From Clavulina sp. PMI_390 (taxonomy: Eukaryota > Basidiomycota > Agaricomycetes > Cantharellales > Hydnaceae): a stretch of 64,000 nt of DNA. Below, one piece after another: positions 34,952 to 46,075 of the stretch. Numbering within the stretch: the first letter of the stretch is position 1; every line of letters begins with the position of its first letter. The stretch spans positions 62,001 to 126,000 of the forward strand of contig WIDE01000078.1 in assembly GCA_015039315.1 (NCBI GenBank), read 5' to 3'. The translations under genes were made by a program, and so were the position numbers. A model generated the notes under the pieces. The model searched no databases, was not told the origin of the DNA, and saw only the letters and a program-made list of their open reading frames with translations.

Positions 34952-35178
34952 GGTATTAGAATATGCTTGTAATCACAGTCAGAACTGTAGGCGATTTACG
35001 CTCGCTTGTAGAAAGAGAAAAGTTGGCAAGAGACTCCAAGATGTCACTAAAGAAGAGAAAGAAACGAAAATGGGCATTGTCACTCTCAGCTGTGTGTTGC
35101 CCAACAGCTGGCAGCTACTTGGGTAGTAAGTTGAGTGGACAACAGAAGCTCGAAACGCGTTCCGAGGAGGCACAAAAC

Positions 35179-36727
35179 CTATCTCACAATGTGGAATTCT
35201 CGAGCAAGATCAGAAAATCCGAGGGGATCATCTTCTCCCCCGATCTCTCGAGGCAACGACAGGCGATCAAAGACACCCCGTTGACGCACCCGGAAAGAGA
35301 ATTTTGCCATAAATAACATACGAACAGCGTCTGTGTCATCTCCATAATCCCTTTGCACCAGCTCAGAGTCCACAGGTTTGGCTGGTGCCTTCTTCGACAA
35401 TAATGTAGAGACCTCGATACGAAGAGATCGAAGTTCAGGTAGCAAGCCTGCGCCTGTCAGCGCCTCCGCAATAAAGCCCCAGTTTTGGGCGGTGACGCCG
35501 GCGATGGGGCAGGAGATCACGAGATCGCTCACAGTATCACACACTCTCAACTGGGATAGAAGGATTGCACATATACCGTTCCGCGTAAGTCATCGCCAGT
35601 AGCGGTTATTATCCATGCTATGGACTTACCAGTTTCCACCATCCGCTCGACATATCACTTGCAGTGAGGTGGAGCTCAAGAGACTCTAGGGCGGGAAAGT
35701 TGCTCATCCAACGGCGGAACTGGCCTGCAAACTTTGCAGAGTCGGACATACATATTGAGCGTACTCCGGGCCTGGGAGAAAAATTGAACCCGGCCATAGC
35801 AAAATGCCCCATTGCGTGGAATTCGAGACGTTCGAGCAGTGGGGCTTCAATAGCATTCAGACTCGCACTGACGACGTATGGCAAGCAGTCCCGCAGATTG
35901 AGCTGCTTCAATCGCGGCCACACCCCTTTGATAGTATTTGATATAGGAGGGTGATGCCAAGAGTTGAACTCGAGGATGCGAGGAGATTGTAGAGTGCGAG
36001 GGACAATGCATTCGCTGCTCACGGAATACCTGCCCATCAACTCGAGATAGACCAGATCAGAGGGACTACTTTCCTCGGGAATGGAAATATGTTCAAAGAG
36101 GGACGTTCCATGTACGCTGAGGGATGATAGGCGCTTCATGTCTTTGTCCTCAAAGGCAGCTAGCCGCGGTACCTGACGGTTATACGCGTCCCCTGACGAA
36201 GTTTGTCTCAACCTTGGCGACCATGCAATGAAGAGATCGAGGGGAAGAGGATTGGATCGCTTTACGATCTCGTCAAATACTATTCTGTCACTCACTTTAG
36301 CCGTGCACCATAAACTCGGTGTGCGAAGAGCTATGGAACGCCAGGCTGAGCAAACATGGCTCAGAATGACAGCTACCTGGAGGCGAGAGTCTCTTGCATT
36401 GCTTTCCATGGAGATCTCAAAAATAGATTTCACAAGCTCTGCTGGTAATGCATGGACCGGGGACTGAAGTGCATGGATGAGGTTGCTCCTGCGACTGCGC
36501 AAACTCTCGAGCAGCACCTTTACTTGATGGTCAATGGCCGAGATTGATCGAATGGACGATTCGATATCTGAAATTTCTTCCCTGAGTATCTGAGCGTGAC
36601 TTGATCTTTGATCAGGGGGAGTTTTCAGCAAATGATGAGTATCTGGTTGCAGAAGAAATGTGGACAAGAGAGAAGCGAGATTTGCATCTAAGGACCCCAG
36701 TATCGACAACCTGAGATGGTTTTGCAT
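35179..36727 (-). CDS. F-box protein of tandem array, copy B
   Basis: Minus-strand exons 35630-36727 and 35179-35550; 489 residues. Same design as copy A: helical N-terminus with LLSTFLLQPDTHHLL, F-box PVHALPAELVKSIFE and ILSHVCSAWRSIAL, leucine-rich body, intron directly after WWKL, last exon starting LRVCDTVSDLVIS and ending near LSLPREIGGEDDPL. Exon 1 is 366 codons, as in copy C. Likely a Skp1-Cul1-F-box substrate receptor of unknown target. Open and apparently functional. Confidence 0.82.
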
Positions 36728-37182
36728 CTGAAGACACCACAACGAGCTGGATTTTGAAACTGTTGGGTGAGATGTATGAGAGTGCCTGACGAGAACGTGA
36801 GCTCGAAAGTGGTCGCCCAGTCACACCGCTTGTGACAGATGACATTTCCTTCCCCTCTCCCAACCAAACAGTCAATACTAGAGAACACATACACTCGCAT
36901 TCCGGACAGACGTAAGTTCAGTGAAAATTTCAAGAGATTATATATCTAACACGAAGAACTTTGAGATATATACGGATGCCTGAGAGGCTCGAAATCCTTG
37001 CGTCCAATGAAGTTGGGATATTGACAAGACATTACGACTGCTAGAGGTTTCGACCACAGTGGTGATTCAAGCTCAGCGCTTCCCAACAGATAGCTGAAGT
37101 TTCTCATCGTTAGCCTGGAACTGTAACTGACGAGTCACTTGAGTTGAGGACAAAACGGGTAAATTTGTGTTGAGGGTGACAG
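36728..37182. other. Duplicated spacer between F-box copies B and C
   Basis: Spacer of 455 bases, similar to part of the A-B spacer. It carries no reductase relic that I can recognise. No gene. Confidence 0.4.
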
Positions 37183-38742
37183 CTATCCCACTATATAGAA
37201 CTCATGGGCGAGATCGGAAAAATCGAGAGGGTCATGTCCTCCCGAGATCTCTCGAGGCAGCGAGAGACAGTCAAATATAGGAAGATCACGTTGGCCCACT
37301 CGTGAGGCGAAAGCTGCCATGAATGCCTCACGAATAGCCTGCCAGTGGGTCTCATCTCCATAGTCCGTCTTGGCGGGCTCAAATTCTAAGAGTTCGCTTG
37401 GCACCTCCTCTGACGACAATATGGGAATTTCGATACGAAGGGAGCGAAGTTCGGGGAGTAGCGATGAGTCACTCAGCGTCTCGGCTATGAGGCCCCATTG
37501 CTCCATAGTGACACCAATGATGGGGCACGAGATCACAAGGTCACTTACAGCGCCGCAGAACGGTAACTAGAATAAACGAATAAATGAATACCATTCCATG
37601 TAGATGACTACTGGACGTGGTCATTATCCATGCTATGGACTCACCAATTCCCACCATTTGCTCGCAGCATCACTTGCGGTTAGATGAACTTCAAGGCGCT
37701 CCAGGCCAGGGAATTTCCTCATCCAGCGGCGGGACTGACTTGCAAACCTGGCGGAGTCCGACATACATATCCAGCGCACCCCGGGTCTCAAATGAAAAGT
37801 GGCCTCTGCCGCAGCAGAATGCTCCATTGAATGGAACTCAAGACGTTCGAGAAGCGGGGCCTCGATAGCATTGAGGATCGCGTTCGCAGCAGCTGATGAA
37901 CAACTTCGTATCCTTATCTGCTGCACCCGTGGCCAAACTCCTTTAATAATCTTCGATGCAAAATCGGGCGGCCAGAAGTTAAAGTCCAGCACGCGAGGAG
38001 ACCGCAGAGCAGAAGGGACAACGTGCTCAGTGCTCACGGCGTACTTGCCCATCAATTCGAGATAGACTAGATTAGTGGCGTTGCTTTCGTTAGGGATAGA
38101 AATATGGCCAAGAAGGGACGGTCCTTGGACATGAAGGGACGATAGACGTTTTACATCTTGGTCCTCAATGGCACCCGGCCATGGGGCATGGGTGATGTAC
38201 GAGCTCCCCGATGGAGTTTGTATTTTAGTCGGTGAATATGCAACCGAGAGATTAAGGGGAAGCGGGCGGGACCTCTTTATGATTTCGGTGAGCGCCTGAG
38301 TACCTGTCACTTCAACCGTGGACCATAGATTCGGTGTGGTAAGAGCAATGGAGCGCCAGGTTGAGCAAACACGGCTCAAAATCAAGGCTGCGTTGAGACG
38401 AGAGTCTATCGCATTGCTTTCCAAGGTGATTTCAAAAATAGATTTCATAAGCTCTGTTGGTAGTGCATGGACCAGGGACTGAAGGGCATGGACGCGAATG
38501 AACTTGCGGCTTTGCAAACTCTGGAGCAGCACCGTTACTTGACGAGCAATGGCCAAAACCGACTGAATGGATGTTTCGGTTTCTGAAATTTCTTCCTTTA
38601 GTATAATTGCACGTCTTGATCTCTGATCGGAAGGAGTTTCGAGCAAATGATAGGCGCCCGGTTGTGAAAGGGATATGGATAGGAGAGAGGTGAGATTTGT
38701 CTCCAACAATTGCAGCGTTGATGAACTGAGGAATCCGGACAT
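37183..38742 (-). CDS. F-box protein of tandem array, copy C
   Basis: Minus-strand exons 37645-38742 and 37183-37566; 493 residues. Same layout: coiled-coil-like start with LLSISLSQPGAYHLL, F-box LVHALPTELMKSIFE and ILSRVCSTWRSIAL, leucine-rich body ending HLTASDAASKWWEL, then the intron and a last exon starting LPFCGAVSDLVIS. Its final exon is slightly longer than in A and B. The gene lies about 290 bases from the stop codon of the aldo-keto reductase, which is on the same strand upstream of it. An upstream extension of the frame to 38862 exists, but the aligned Met at 38742 is preferred. Confidence 0.82.
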
Positions 38743-39032
38743 ATTAGAGAGCCACAAGAATTGAGTTGTTAATGCCGGTGGCTGAGATACACCGGAAAGC
38801 TTGGAGCTAAGGCGTGATAAGCGCGACTGAGTTACACTACGTGTGACAGCGACAAAGCTCAATAGTGTTTTTCTCTTCTTTCCAGGAACTCACAATGTAA
38901 CTTAGACATTGAGCTCACGAAAAGGTGATTTTTTAAATACTTGGCCACCGATTGTATCGTATTGTCGAAGGCCACTGAGTAGATATGACGATAGGACAGG
39001 CTACCAAGCTCTGGAGAATCCCTAACTTATGG

Positions 39033-40442
39033 CTACAATTTTGATTTCATCCCATCTTGCCTTCTGTTTTGCTTCCACTCCTCGAAACGGATCTTCTCCG
39101 CAGCATCCTCGAAGATATCTATTTTCAGTGCTTTGGATGGGTCAATCACGCGTTGTGGGGGATGCGAGATTGCTGCTTTCTCGAGCTTGTCAAACGCTGC
39201 CTGAGGAAGTCGATACACTAAAAACAGATTAGAATCACCACCATCAGAATGTGAGCCAACGAGGGTCGAAGTGATCGAGATTAATGGAGAAAGACGCACG
39301 TTCAAAGTTTTCCTTCACGCGATTCACGTTCCTGGTCTTGGGTAGCACCACCACGCCACGCTGGTGCATCCACGATAACAGGACTTGAGCTCCTGAGATC
39401 CCAAGCTCCTTGCTTATCTCCACGACTTCAGGTACACTCAGAGCCTCCTTCACTTGCACGTCGGAGCCAAGGGGCGAGTAGGCCTCGAGGAGAATGTTGT
39501 TCGCTTTGGACCACTCGAGGAGTTCCGGCTGTGGGTTAAAGTAGTTGAGCTCTACTTGGTTGATAGTGGGATAGTATTTGAGAGGGTTGGAGGCGAGGTC
39601 TTGGAGCCGCCGCATATTGAAGCTTAATAAAATCGATATTAGCACTTTGTGGTCGTAAAAGAAGGCTCGTAATATGGATAGTAAGAGTTGATGATGAGCA
39701 CATACTTGGAAACACCAATGTTCCTGATCTTCCCCTTGTCGACAAGTTCTTCAAGCTTCTTCCATGTTACATACTCGTTCTCTGTTAGCTCCGGATCGAC
39801 TTTTTTTGTAACCGGGTCTCGCGCCACAGGCCCTGTACAAAGGCGAAAGCGAAGAATGGATAAGCGTACTGTAGTAAGGAGTGGAAACCCATACGGACAG
39901 TGAATAAGATAAAGATCCAAGTATGTCGTCTGAAGGTTCTTCAATGACTCATCCAACACTGGCTCAATGTCTTTGGGATTATGAAAGCTATTCCACAGCT
40001 AGCGAAGTAGGATTAGAATGTTTTCTACCATGTCCAAGAGCAAATAACAATCGGTGTACCTTGCTGGTGATCCAAAGCTCGCTTCGAGGTACTCCACTAT
40101 CCTTGATTGCTTGGCCCACTTCAGCTTCACCCCTAAACCATGTAAAAGATCAGAATGGATAAGGAGAGTTACGCGATACACAGGCATCATACCTGTAGGC
40201 CCAAGCACTATCTATATGGCGATAGCCCTGGCGCGCAATGGGCGAATCATTCAACCGACGCAAGTGATAAGACGACCCAAAATGACGGCTGGTCAACTCA
40301 CAGCTTTTAGAGCAGCCAGCGTAGGCGCATACGATTCGCCCTTTCCAGCGGTACCGAGCGCGACGCTGGAGATAGCGTCTCCACTCGGGAGCGTGTACTT
40401 CACCGAGTTTGGCGGGATGAAGATTGCTTTTGGGTTCGGCAT
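39033..40442 (-). CDS. Aldo-keto reductase with C-terminal SKL
   Basis: Minus-strand exons 40302-40442, 40193-40227, 40060-40132, 39899-39998, 39706-39832, 39300-39622, 39033-39217; 327 residues. TIM-barrel AKR signatures: catalytic Asp and Tyr in HIDSAWAYRGEAEVG, Lys in LWITSKLW, His in YLIHWPVARDP; then IGVSNFNMRRL, INQVELNYFNPQ and the NADP-binding end LPKTRNVNRVKENF. It should reduce aldehydes or ketones with NADPH. The C-terminus is SKL, the canonical peroxisomal PTS1, which is unusual for AKRs. The intron after IH has donor GTCCGT; this site alone restores the family WPVARDP. The gene sits between the F-box array and the P450 genes. Confidence 0.88.
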
Positions 40443-41136
40443 GACAAAGGGTTTCGAGAGGAAGGAGTTGTGTGTAACTTGTTGGAGATGCTGTCAAGTC
40501 TTATCCACTAGTGAGCACTCGAGGAATTATCGACGAAGAAAGACGCTGAAGGTAGAGAAGAGGTGGGAAGGAAAGGTGTATTATCAGCAACTCATATCCA
40601 GGCACGCCACTTGTCGCAATACTCCGAGGTGCTCGGCATGGGTCGTAGGGTGTTCCGTGGTGGGTGAAAAGGGCATAACGATTCGGTTCTGTCCAGAAGG
40701 CACTGCACTACTGACCCGAAACCGAAGGCCTTGATCTTCACGCCGTTCACGGCGCCGAGGAGGCCAGGAAGCAAGTTTGCCGTGACACGTGACCGGATGG
40801 GTTTCAGACCCGAGTGCCCGGTTGTCATCGACGTCGAGTAGCTCCCTCGACAACAACTCAATTGCCCAGGGCCAGCAGTTGGTGGGTGCAAAGCCACGAA
40901 CTGTTGCCGATTGTGGGCCATAGGCGAACCTCAATCACCGTATCAGTACGAGCGTCCCATAAATACTCAAATTCTAGGCTTTCTTGCCCTGTTCACCAAG
41001 CTCCGGTCCCACATTGCTCGCCACAGATCGATTCGAAGACATGTACATTGTGAACATGAGGGGGCCTCGTATATGTATGAACAAGACAGGGCGTTGATTC
41101 CATCCTTTGGCTAGACTCGGGAACATTTGATGGAGA
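40443..41136. other. Intergenic region
   Basis: About 690 bases between the reductase start and the P450 stop, both minus strand. No gene seen. A CACGTG E-box lies near 40786. Presumably the reductase promoter and P450 3' flank. Confidence 0.35.
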
Positions 41137-43455
41137 TTAAGCAGCGCCAACTGCAGCCTCAAGGAGTGCGAGGGATTCAGGAGAGCGCGGTTTCAGGACA
41201 TATTGGAAAGGCACGGGAAGGCTAGCCATCATGTAGTAGTTCTCTTAGCTCCTGTAAAAAACCTGCTCAAAGGGGGTGAGGAAACGCACTTTGTGAGCTT
41301 TCCAGTTGTCTCCGAACTTGGCTCGATAACATTTCCAGCTTTATCAATTGGTTTGACAATATCCATTGTCGCCAGCAAGGTAATCATATTGGACACATCG
41401 ACAAGCTCGGCGTAGAATTGGCCAGGGCAGGACCTTTGAAGAATTATGTTCAGGAGATGGGGGTAATATCTGACTACAGGATAGACACACCTGCGACCAA
41501 CGTTGAAGACGAATGAGCGTGGATCCAAAGGTGAATCGGATACCATAAAGCGGTCAGGGTTGAATTGCTCGGCATCCTCGTAAAGTTCAGGATCGCGGGA
41601 GATGGCCCTGATATACAATGGCACTTGAGTAAGAGCGCTATAGGCATGGCAAAGTAAGGGCTTACCAGCTATTTTGGAAAATTACCGTGCCTTTCGGGAT
41701 GAGATAGCCTGCCGCCGCCATGGACACAAAAGCGATCAGAAATTATATAAGAGCGACTGATTCTGTACATATTACTGACCTTCGTACTCGTCATCCTTGG
41801 TGGTAGCATGGGGAATACCCCATGGTGCACCGGGCCGCCAACGGAGTATCTCCTTGAAGATGGACTCGACATAAGGCATTCCCCCGTTCGCATAACTTAT
41901 CATACGGAAGGATCAATAATCAGTCAGCCAAATACACAAAATAAGTTGCGCACTCTTCATGGGTAGGGAGGCGATCGGTGCCAACAACGTGATCAACTTC
42001 CTGCTGAGCCTTTTTTTGGACCTCGGGGTACATCAACATTGCCCAAATGAAATACATCACCGTCCCTGACGATGTTTCGGTCCCAGCAATGACTGCAATA
42101 TGTGAGAGGTTCAGAAGGGGTCAGGAAAAGACAAATCCTCGACACTCACAGCAAGAACCAGCGGTGTGCATGACTTGATCGTCAGTTAGCGTTCTCTGAG
42201 GATCTTGGAGCATCCGAGATGAAAACGATTCCATGGCGGTACCACCTTCCTGTATATGGATACAATGTATAGGCCGTACCTTGAGAATAGGATGGGGTTG
42301 ATAGAACTAACTTGATTCTTGAGCATTTGTGTGAACGGAAGGAGCTTCATTTGAGTAACTTGCTCCTTCCACATTCGTCCCAGAGCCTTCCAATGGGTTC
42401 CAGGAAACCAATCAGGAACATATGTTACTATTCCAAAAGAATAGTCAGCTTGTGAGGTGACTTTTGCTATCCATTGAAGAGTACGCACGGAAGGGAAGGA
42501 CATTGACTAGATGACGACTAGGCACAGCGGAAGCACTGGCCAAGCCTGTTCCAGCTACAGCGGCCTTGAGAATCTGTATGGGATCGAATAAGTCCGAATA
42601 GTCCGCAAATAATATAGCCTAGTAGTGACTGACTGGATCGTCCTTCGACTCAATCTTGATACCATAGATAGTATGAATAAAGGTTCTAAGAAGTGTTCTA
42701 CGATGGTTTAAAGGCGTTTTGTTAGCTGACCACAAGATCTTCCCATGTTTTGTCGCAAGGGAGGAGCACAGACTGGAAGAAATCCCATGAGTTATTCACG
42801 CTGTTCCTCGAGGCGCGAAGTACGCCCTCTCGAGCCTCTTGGATGACGTCGGCGCGATAGGAGTTGCGAACTACATCTTTGCCCATGTGCGAGACAAACA
42901 TGCGGCGTTCTTCATTCCACTTGTCGCCCCATTTTGTGACCGGTGAATGGCCTCCGACACCGACACTAGATGATCAACCGGTACAACAACGATGTGGACG
43001 TAAGCAATAGAAAGCGCTTCGGTCCCTGAGATACAAGTGGGAGACACAAACTGGATATCATTCATGGGGAGAGGCGGGCGATCGGAGTACACCAGTCCTC
43101 GACGAGAAAACAGATTTGTGATATGCTTATAACTTCCAACAGTAAGCCCTTTAACAGCGAAGACTCGGAAGTAGGCCAGGTCCCCTGAAATTCGATATAT
43201 GGTGAGTCTTTCTTGAAGAGCATGAAGGCCGTGCGCCGTAACTTGCTTACCGTGCTGCTTGTTCAGCTCTGTGAGGTACAAGTGAAGGTGAGACTTGGGT
43301 ATATGGCGAGCTATACCAAATATAGGATCCCCAGTGGGCCCTGGTGGCGCTCGACGGTCCTGAAACCGCCAATAGGCATGAAGAAGCCAAGAGGAGATAG
43401 CAACAACTGAGAGGAGGACGGCTGCTGGTGAGTGGGGGGTCACGAAGTCAAGCAT
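41137..43455 (-). CDS. Cytochrome P450 monooxygenase, twin copy 1
   Basis: Thirteen minus-strand exons: 43251-43455, 43052-43184, 42774-42965, 42634-42697, 42489-42573, 42312-42427, 42150-42249, 41954-42092, 41780-41895, 41666-41708, 41491-41607, 41290-41433, 41137-41221; 512 residues. N-terminal ER anchor (AVLLSVVAISSWLLHAYW), then PPGPTGDPIFG. I-helix motif AGTETSS, K-helix ExxR in KEILRW, PERF-like region FNPDRFMV, heme loop FNVGRRSCPGQ with the ligand Cys. All parts of a working microsomal P450 are present. It resembles fungal O-methylsterigmatocystin-oxidoreductase-like (CYP64-type) annotations; the substrate is unknown. A TATA-like sequence on the minus strand (43492-43501) lies only about 40 bases before the ATG, so the leader must be very short. 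Its paralogue lies at 46076-48362. Confidence 0.88.
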
Positions 43456-45077
43456 CTTGGGGAGGTTTGGGGCGATACCTGCTGTGATGGGCTTATTTAT
43501 ACGTTTGACGTCGACGAATCGCCCCCAGACTTCCCATTATCCAACTGTTGATACCAGCAGATCTGCCAACACTTCCGTAAAGCACTGTGAGGGGCGATCC
43601 CAGGGCACCATTGGCAGTTCGTTGCTCATCAAGAGTCAATGGAAGTAGCAAGTGCGACGTTATCGGATAATTGGTGATGCTTTTGGGTGATGCTCTTGGG
43701 CATTCATAATGAATTGAGAGTCGCTTCGGATGGGAGTTGACAAGAAGGATCATCCTGCGGGCTCCAAGTGCTTATGTGATACGTAAAGAAATCACTGATG
43801 TATTTACAAATACCGTGCTGATAGATGAGGAACAGAGCCTCCCAGACGTTGGAGGCGACTCGGTTCAGCTTGGTGTGAACACGTGACTGGACTTACAAGT
43901 AAGCGCCTCCCTCAGTTTCGTGCTGATCGAGGCCGATCCTGGACTAAGTCATCGGCCACCGTGTGCAAAGAGTTCTCTCCAGGCCTCCGCTGGAACAGCT
44001 GATGCATCATTATTCCCCCTTTTTTGCGACATGCCCGTCCGTACCCAAATGTGGAAGTTGATGGAAACCAAGGGACAAGAAGCACAAGGACTATGCTCAA
44101 AGCGGCCACAGCTTGAACCTCTCGGACTTGCTCTACTCCGCGGAGCGTGAAGGACGTCATGATTCGCCAACTATACTACAACGTGGAGACTACAAGGAAG
44201 AATGTGTACCCGATGGAGTTCGTTTCCTTTCGCAGCCTCACAATACTAGATGGACGTTTCCGCGGGAGTAAATGGGGCGTGTGATACGATCCGATTATCC
44301 CAAAGCCGTGACATTTCTTGCAAATCACAACTAATCACCTGGTTCACGCGTGTGGATGGGCAAATCACCTGGAGTAGCCTACAGTTTTCATGAGCACGTC
44401 ATCCCGCCGATCATATGCAGCTACGCCTGTGGTTCTCTATAGGAACTTGGTAATGAAAAAATGCACGATCATCCCAACGCGCTCAATTTTTGCTCATCTT
44501 GGCGGGCTTTGAGCAAGCATCGCCCTTTCTCTATGGACCATGCTTTGCTTTGGATGCTCTATAGAATAAGCTTCTATCCGAATCAACACAATTGCGGGGA
44601 TCCTGCAGGACCTTATCGAACCCCGACACTTACCATACTAGAGGTTCAAGGCCCGACGTATTAGCCAGAGTACTTCTATATCACCCTTCTTGGTATTTGC
44701 TCATACTGGTTGTCCAATCAAAGCTCGTGATGTTGAGCCTTCTCAGAAAACTGGACTCTCCTTCAGAATTCCCAGTTGGTTTAGGGAGCAAGCGATAAGA
44801 TTTCGGAAAAGTACTACTGAGCTAACCCATATGTGTGATAGAGCTGAGATCATGAGATCAGAATCTGTTGAAGCTTGTATAGGCAAGAACCTGGTAGTCA
44901 GATGGCTTGGATTTGACATATGTCTACGAGGGTTTTATATGGTCCCAAGGTTACAGTGACAGGAAAGGCCCGCTAAGATATGAACCTCATTCAATATATA
45001 AAGGTTCATCTCACAGCAGCCAATACATTCAACGACTGAAGAACAAGTTCCTTCCCAAAATCACTAGCACAGATAAC
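43456..45077. other. Region between the P450 twins, no recognised gene on the left side
   Basis: About 1.6 kb. Frames such as 43912-44160 (minus) are unsupported. A CACGTG E-box occurs near 43880. The right end holds a TATA box TATATAAAGG (44995-45004) followed by an A-rich leader running into the ATG at 45078. Confidence 0.4.
44995..45004 (+). promoter_or_regulatory. TATA box of the small gene at 45078
   Basis: TATATAAAGG, 74 bases before the ATG at 45078, followed by a CA-rich leader ending GATAACATGG. A strong core-promoter match for a fungal gene. Confidence 0.5.
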
Positions 45078-45795
45078 ATGGAGAACAACAATACCGATGG
45101 GTACCATTTTGATCTATTATAGGCTCTTGGATGAGCGCTGCGCTCACAGTAGATCTTTTATAGCATTTCCCTTCCTATAAAGGGCTCAGGGGTCGCTTCT
45201 AGCAGTGAGGGTTCCGAACCGATCTCTGACGCCGAGGTTGATGAGTGGGTGCAAACTTGCCGTAATCATCATTTCCCCGAAAGCTTACCATGATCAAAGC
45301 AAGACTGCTGCGTCGACTTCACTCTATTGACTCCCTGGGGGGACCCGCAGATTATGGTAGTAGGTCGAAACGAAGGATAATGTGATGCAGCAGTCTATCT
45401 CTGAAACAACGCTCGAACGCTTAGGCCACGATTCCACGGCCAGTGCAGTGAACCAGGTCACTGTCAACATCACGTTTCTAGTGACGGATTTCAAACTCGA
45501 AGTCAAGGTCATCAGGACGCAGATCACCGGGAGTGGCTCCGCGCGGGGCATCGGCACTGGCTACATCGCCGCTGTTGGCATTATTCAGGTGAAGGGTTCG
45601 TTGGAACGGCTGCGCGACGTCAAGTCCTTCTTGATAATCGCCACTGGCGGGAGCGCGGACGGTATCATGTTTACGACAGATAATAACGAGCGAGTCGCCA
45701 CGATTATCTTCAAAGGCATAGGAATAGGGGGTGGAGCGGGAGGTGGGGGTGACTTCAAATTTGAGGGAATCGAGGCATTGGGGGTGCAGTCATAA
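45078..45795 (+). CDS. Small glycine-rich beta-strand protein, possibly Vap-like
   Basis: Proposed exons 45078-45100, 45203-45248, 45364-45795; 166 residues. The last exon (144 codons) is well supported; the two small first exons are less certain. There is no signal peptide. The last 110 residues alternate hydrophobic and polar residues as in beta strands (QVTVNITFLVTDF, GYIAAVGIIQV, ERVATIIFKGIGI) and end in the Gly-rich GIGGGAGGGGDFKF. The order of a Gly-rich turn, a short helix-like SLERLRD, SFLIIATG, then a strand and a Gly-rich end recalls the Vap beta-barrel family of Rhodococcus. This is pattern resemblance only. The first acceptor is a tandem TAG-CAG. The only plus-strand gene in this block. 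Confidence 0.42.
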
Positions 45796-46075
45796 GCTGA
45801 ATAGTTCAGTCGTAATATATCACACAGTCGATGGCAAATGTGCAGATATCAGAGACCGGAAATACTTGCACAACTCAATACCCTCACGGTTTCCAAAATT
45901 CTGGATGTGGATACATCTGAAAACCGTGGTCCTTGTTATTAGCTGCCGAGACGTCGTAACTAGAGCATGAATATCCCAAAGAGCTGCGTGCAATACCCAA
46001 AAAGCTTATTCAGAAATCGAAGTGATGGTAAAGGTGACAAGGAACGGAATCCAAGGGTCTCAAGTACTGTATATA

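Larger units (their letters stand above)
34338..35178. other. Duplicated spacer between F-box copies A and B, with reductase relic
   Basis: About 840 bases. Part of it (about 34710-34930) matches the spacer before copy B (about 36930-37140), for example CAAGAGATTATA and TTTGAGATATA, showing that spacers were copied with the genes. At 34592-34649 lies a degenerate copy of the aldo-keto reductase 3' end. The 19-bp boundary repeat is at 34933-34951. Confidence 0.5.

Noticed and set aside
43912..44160. Minus-strand frame with a hydrophobic stretch between the P450 genes
   Set aside because: It looks like a membrane anchor at first (SIVLVLLVPWF), but no P450 or other motif follows and the opposite strand is equally open.
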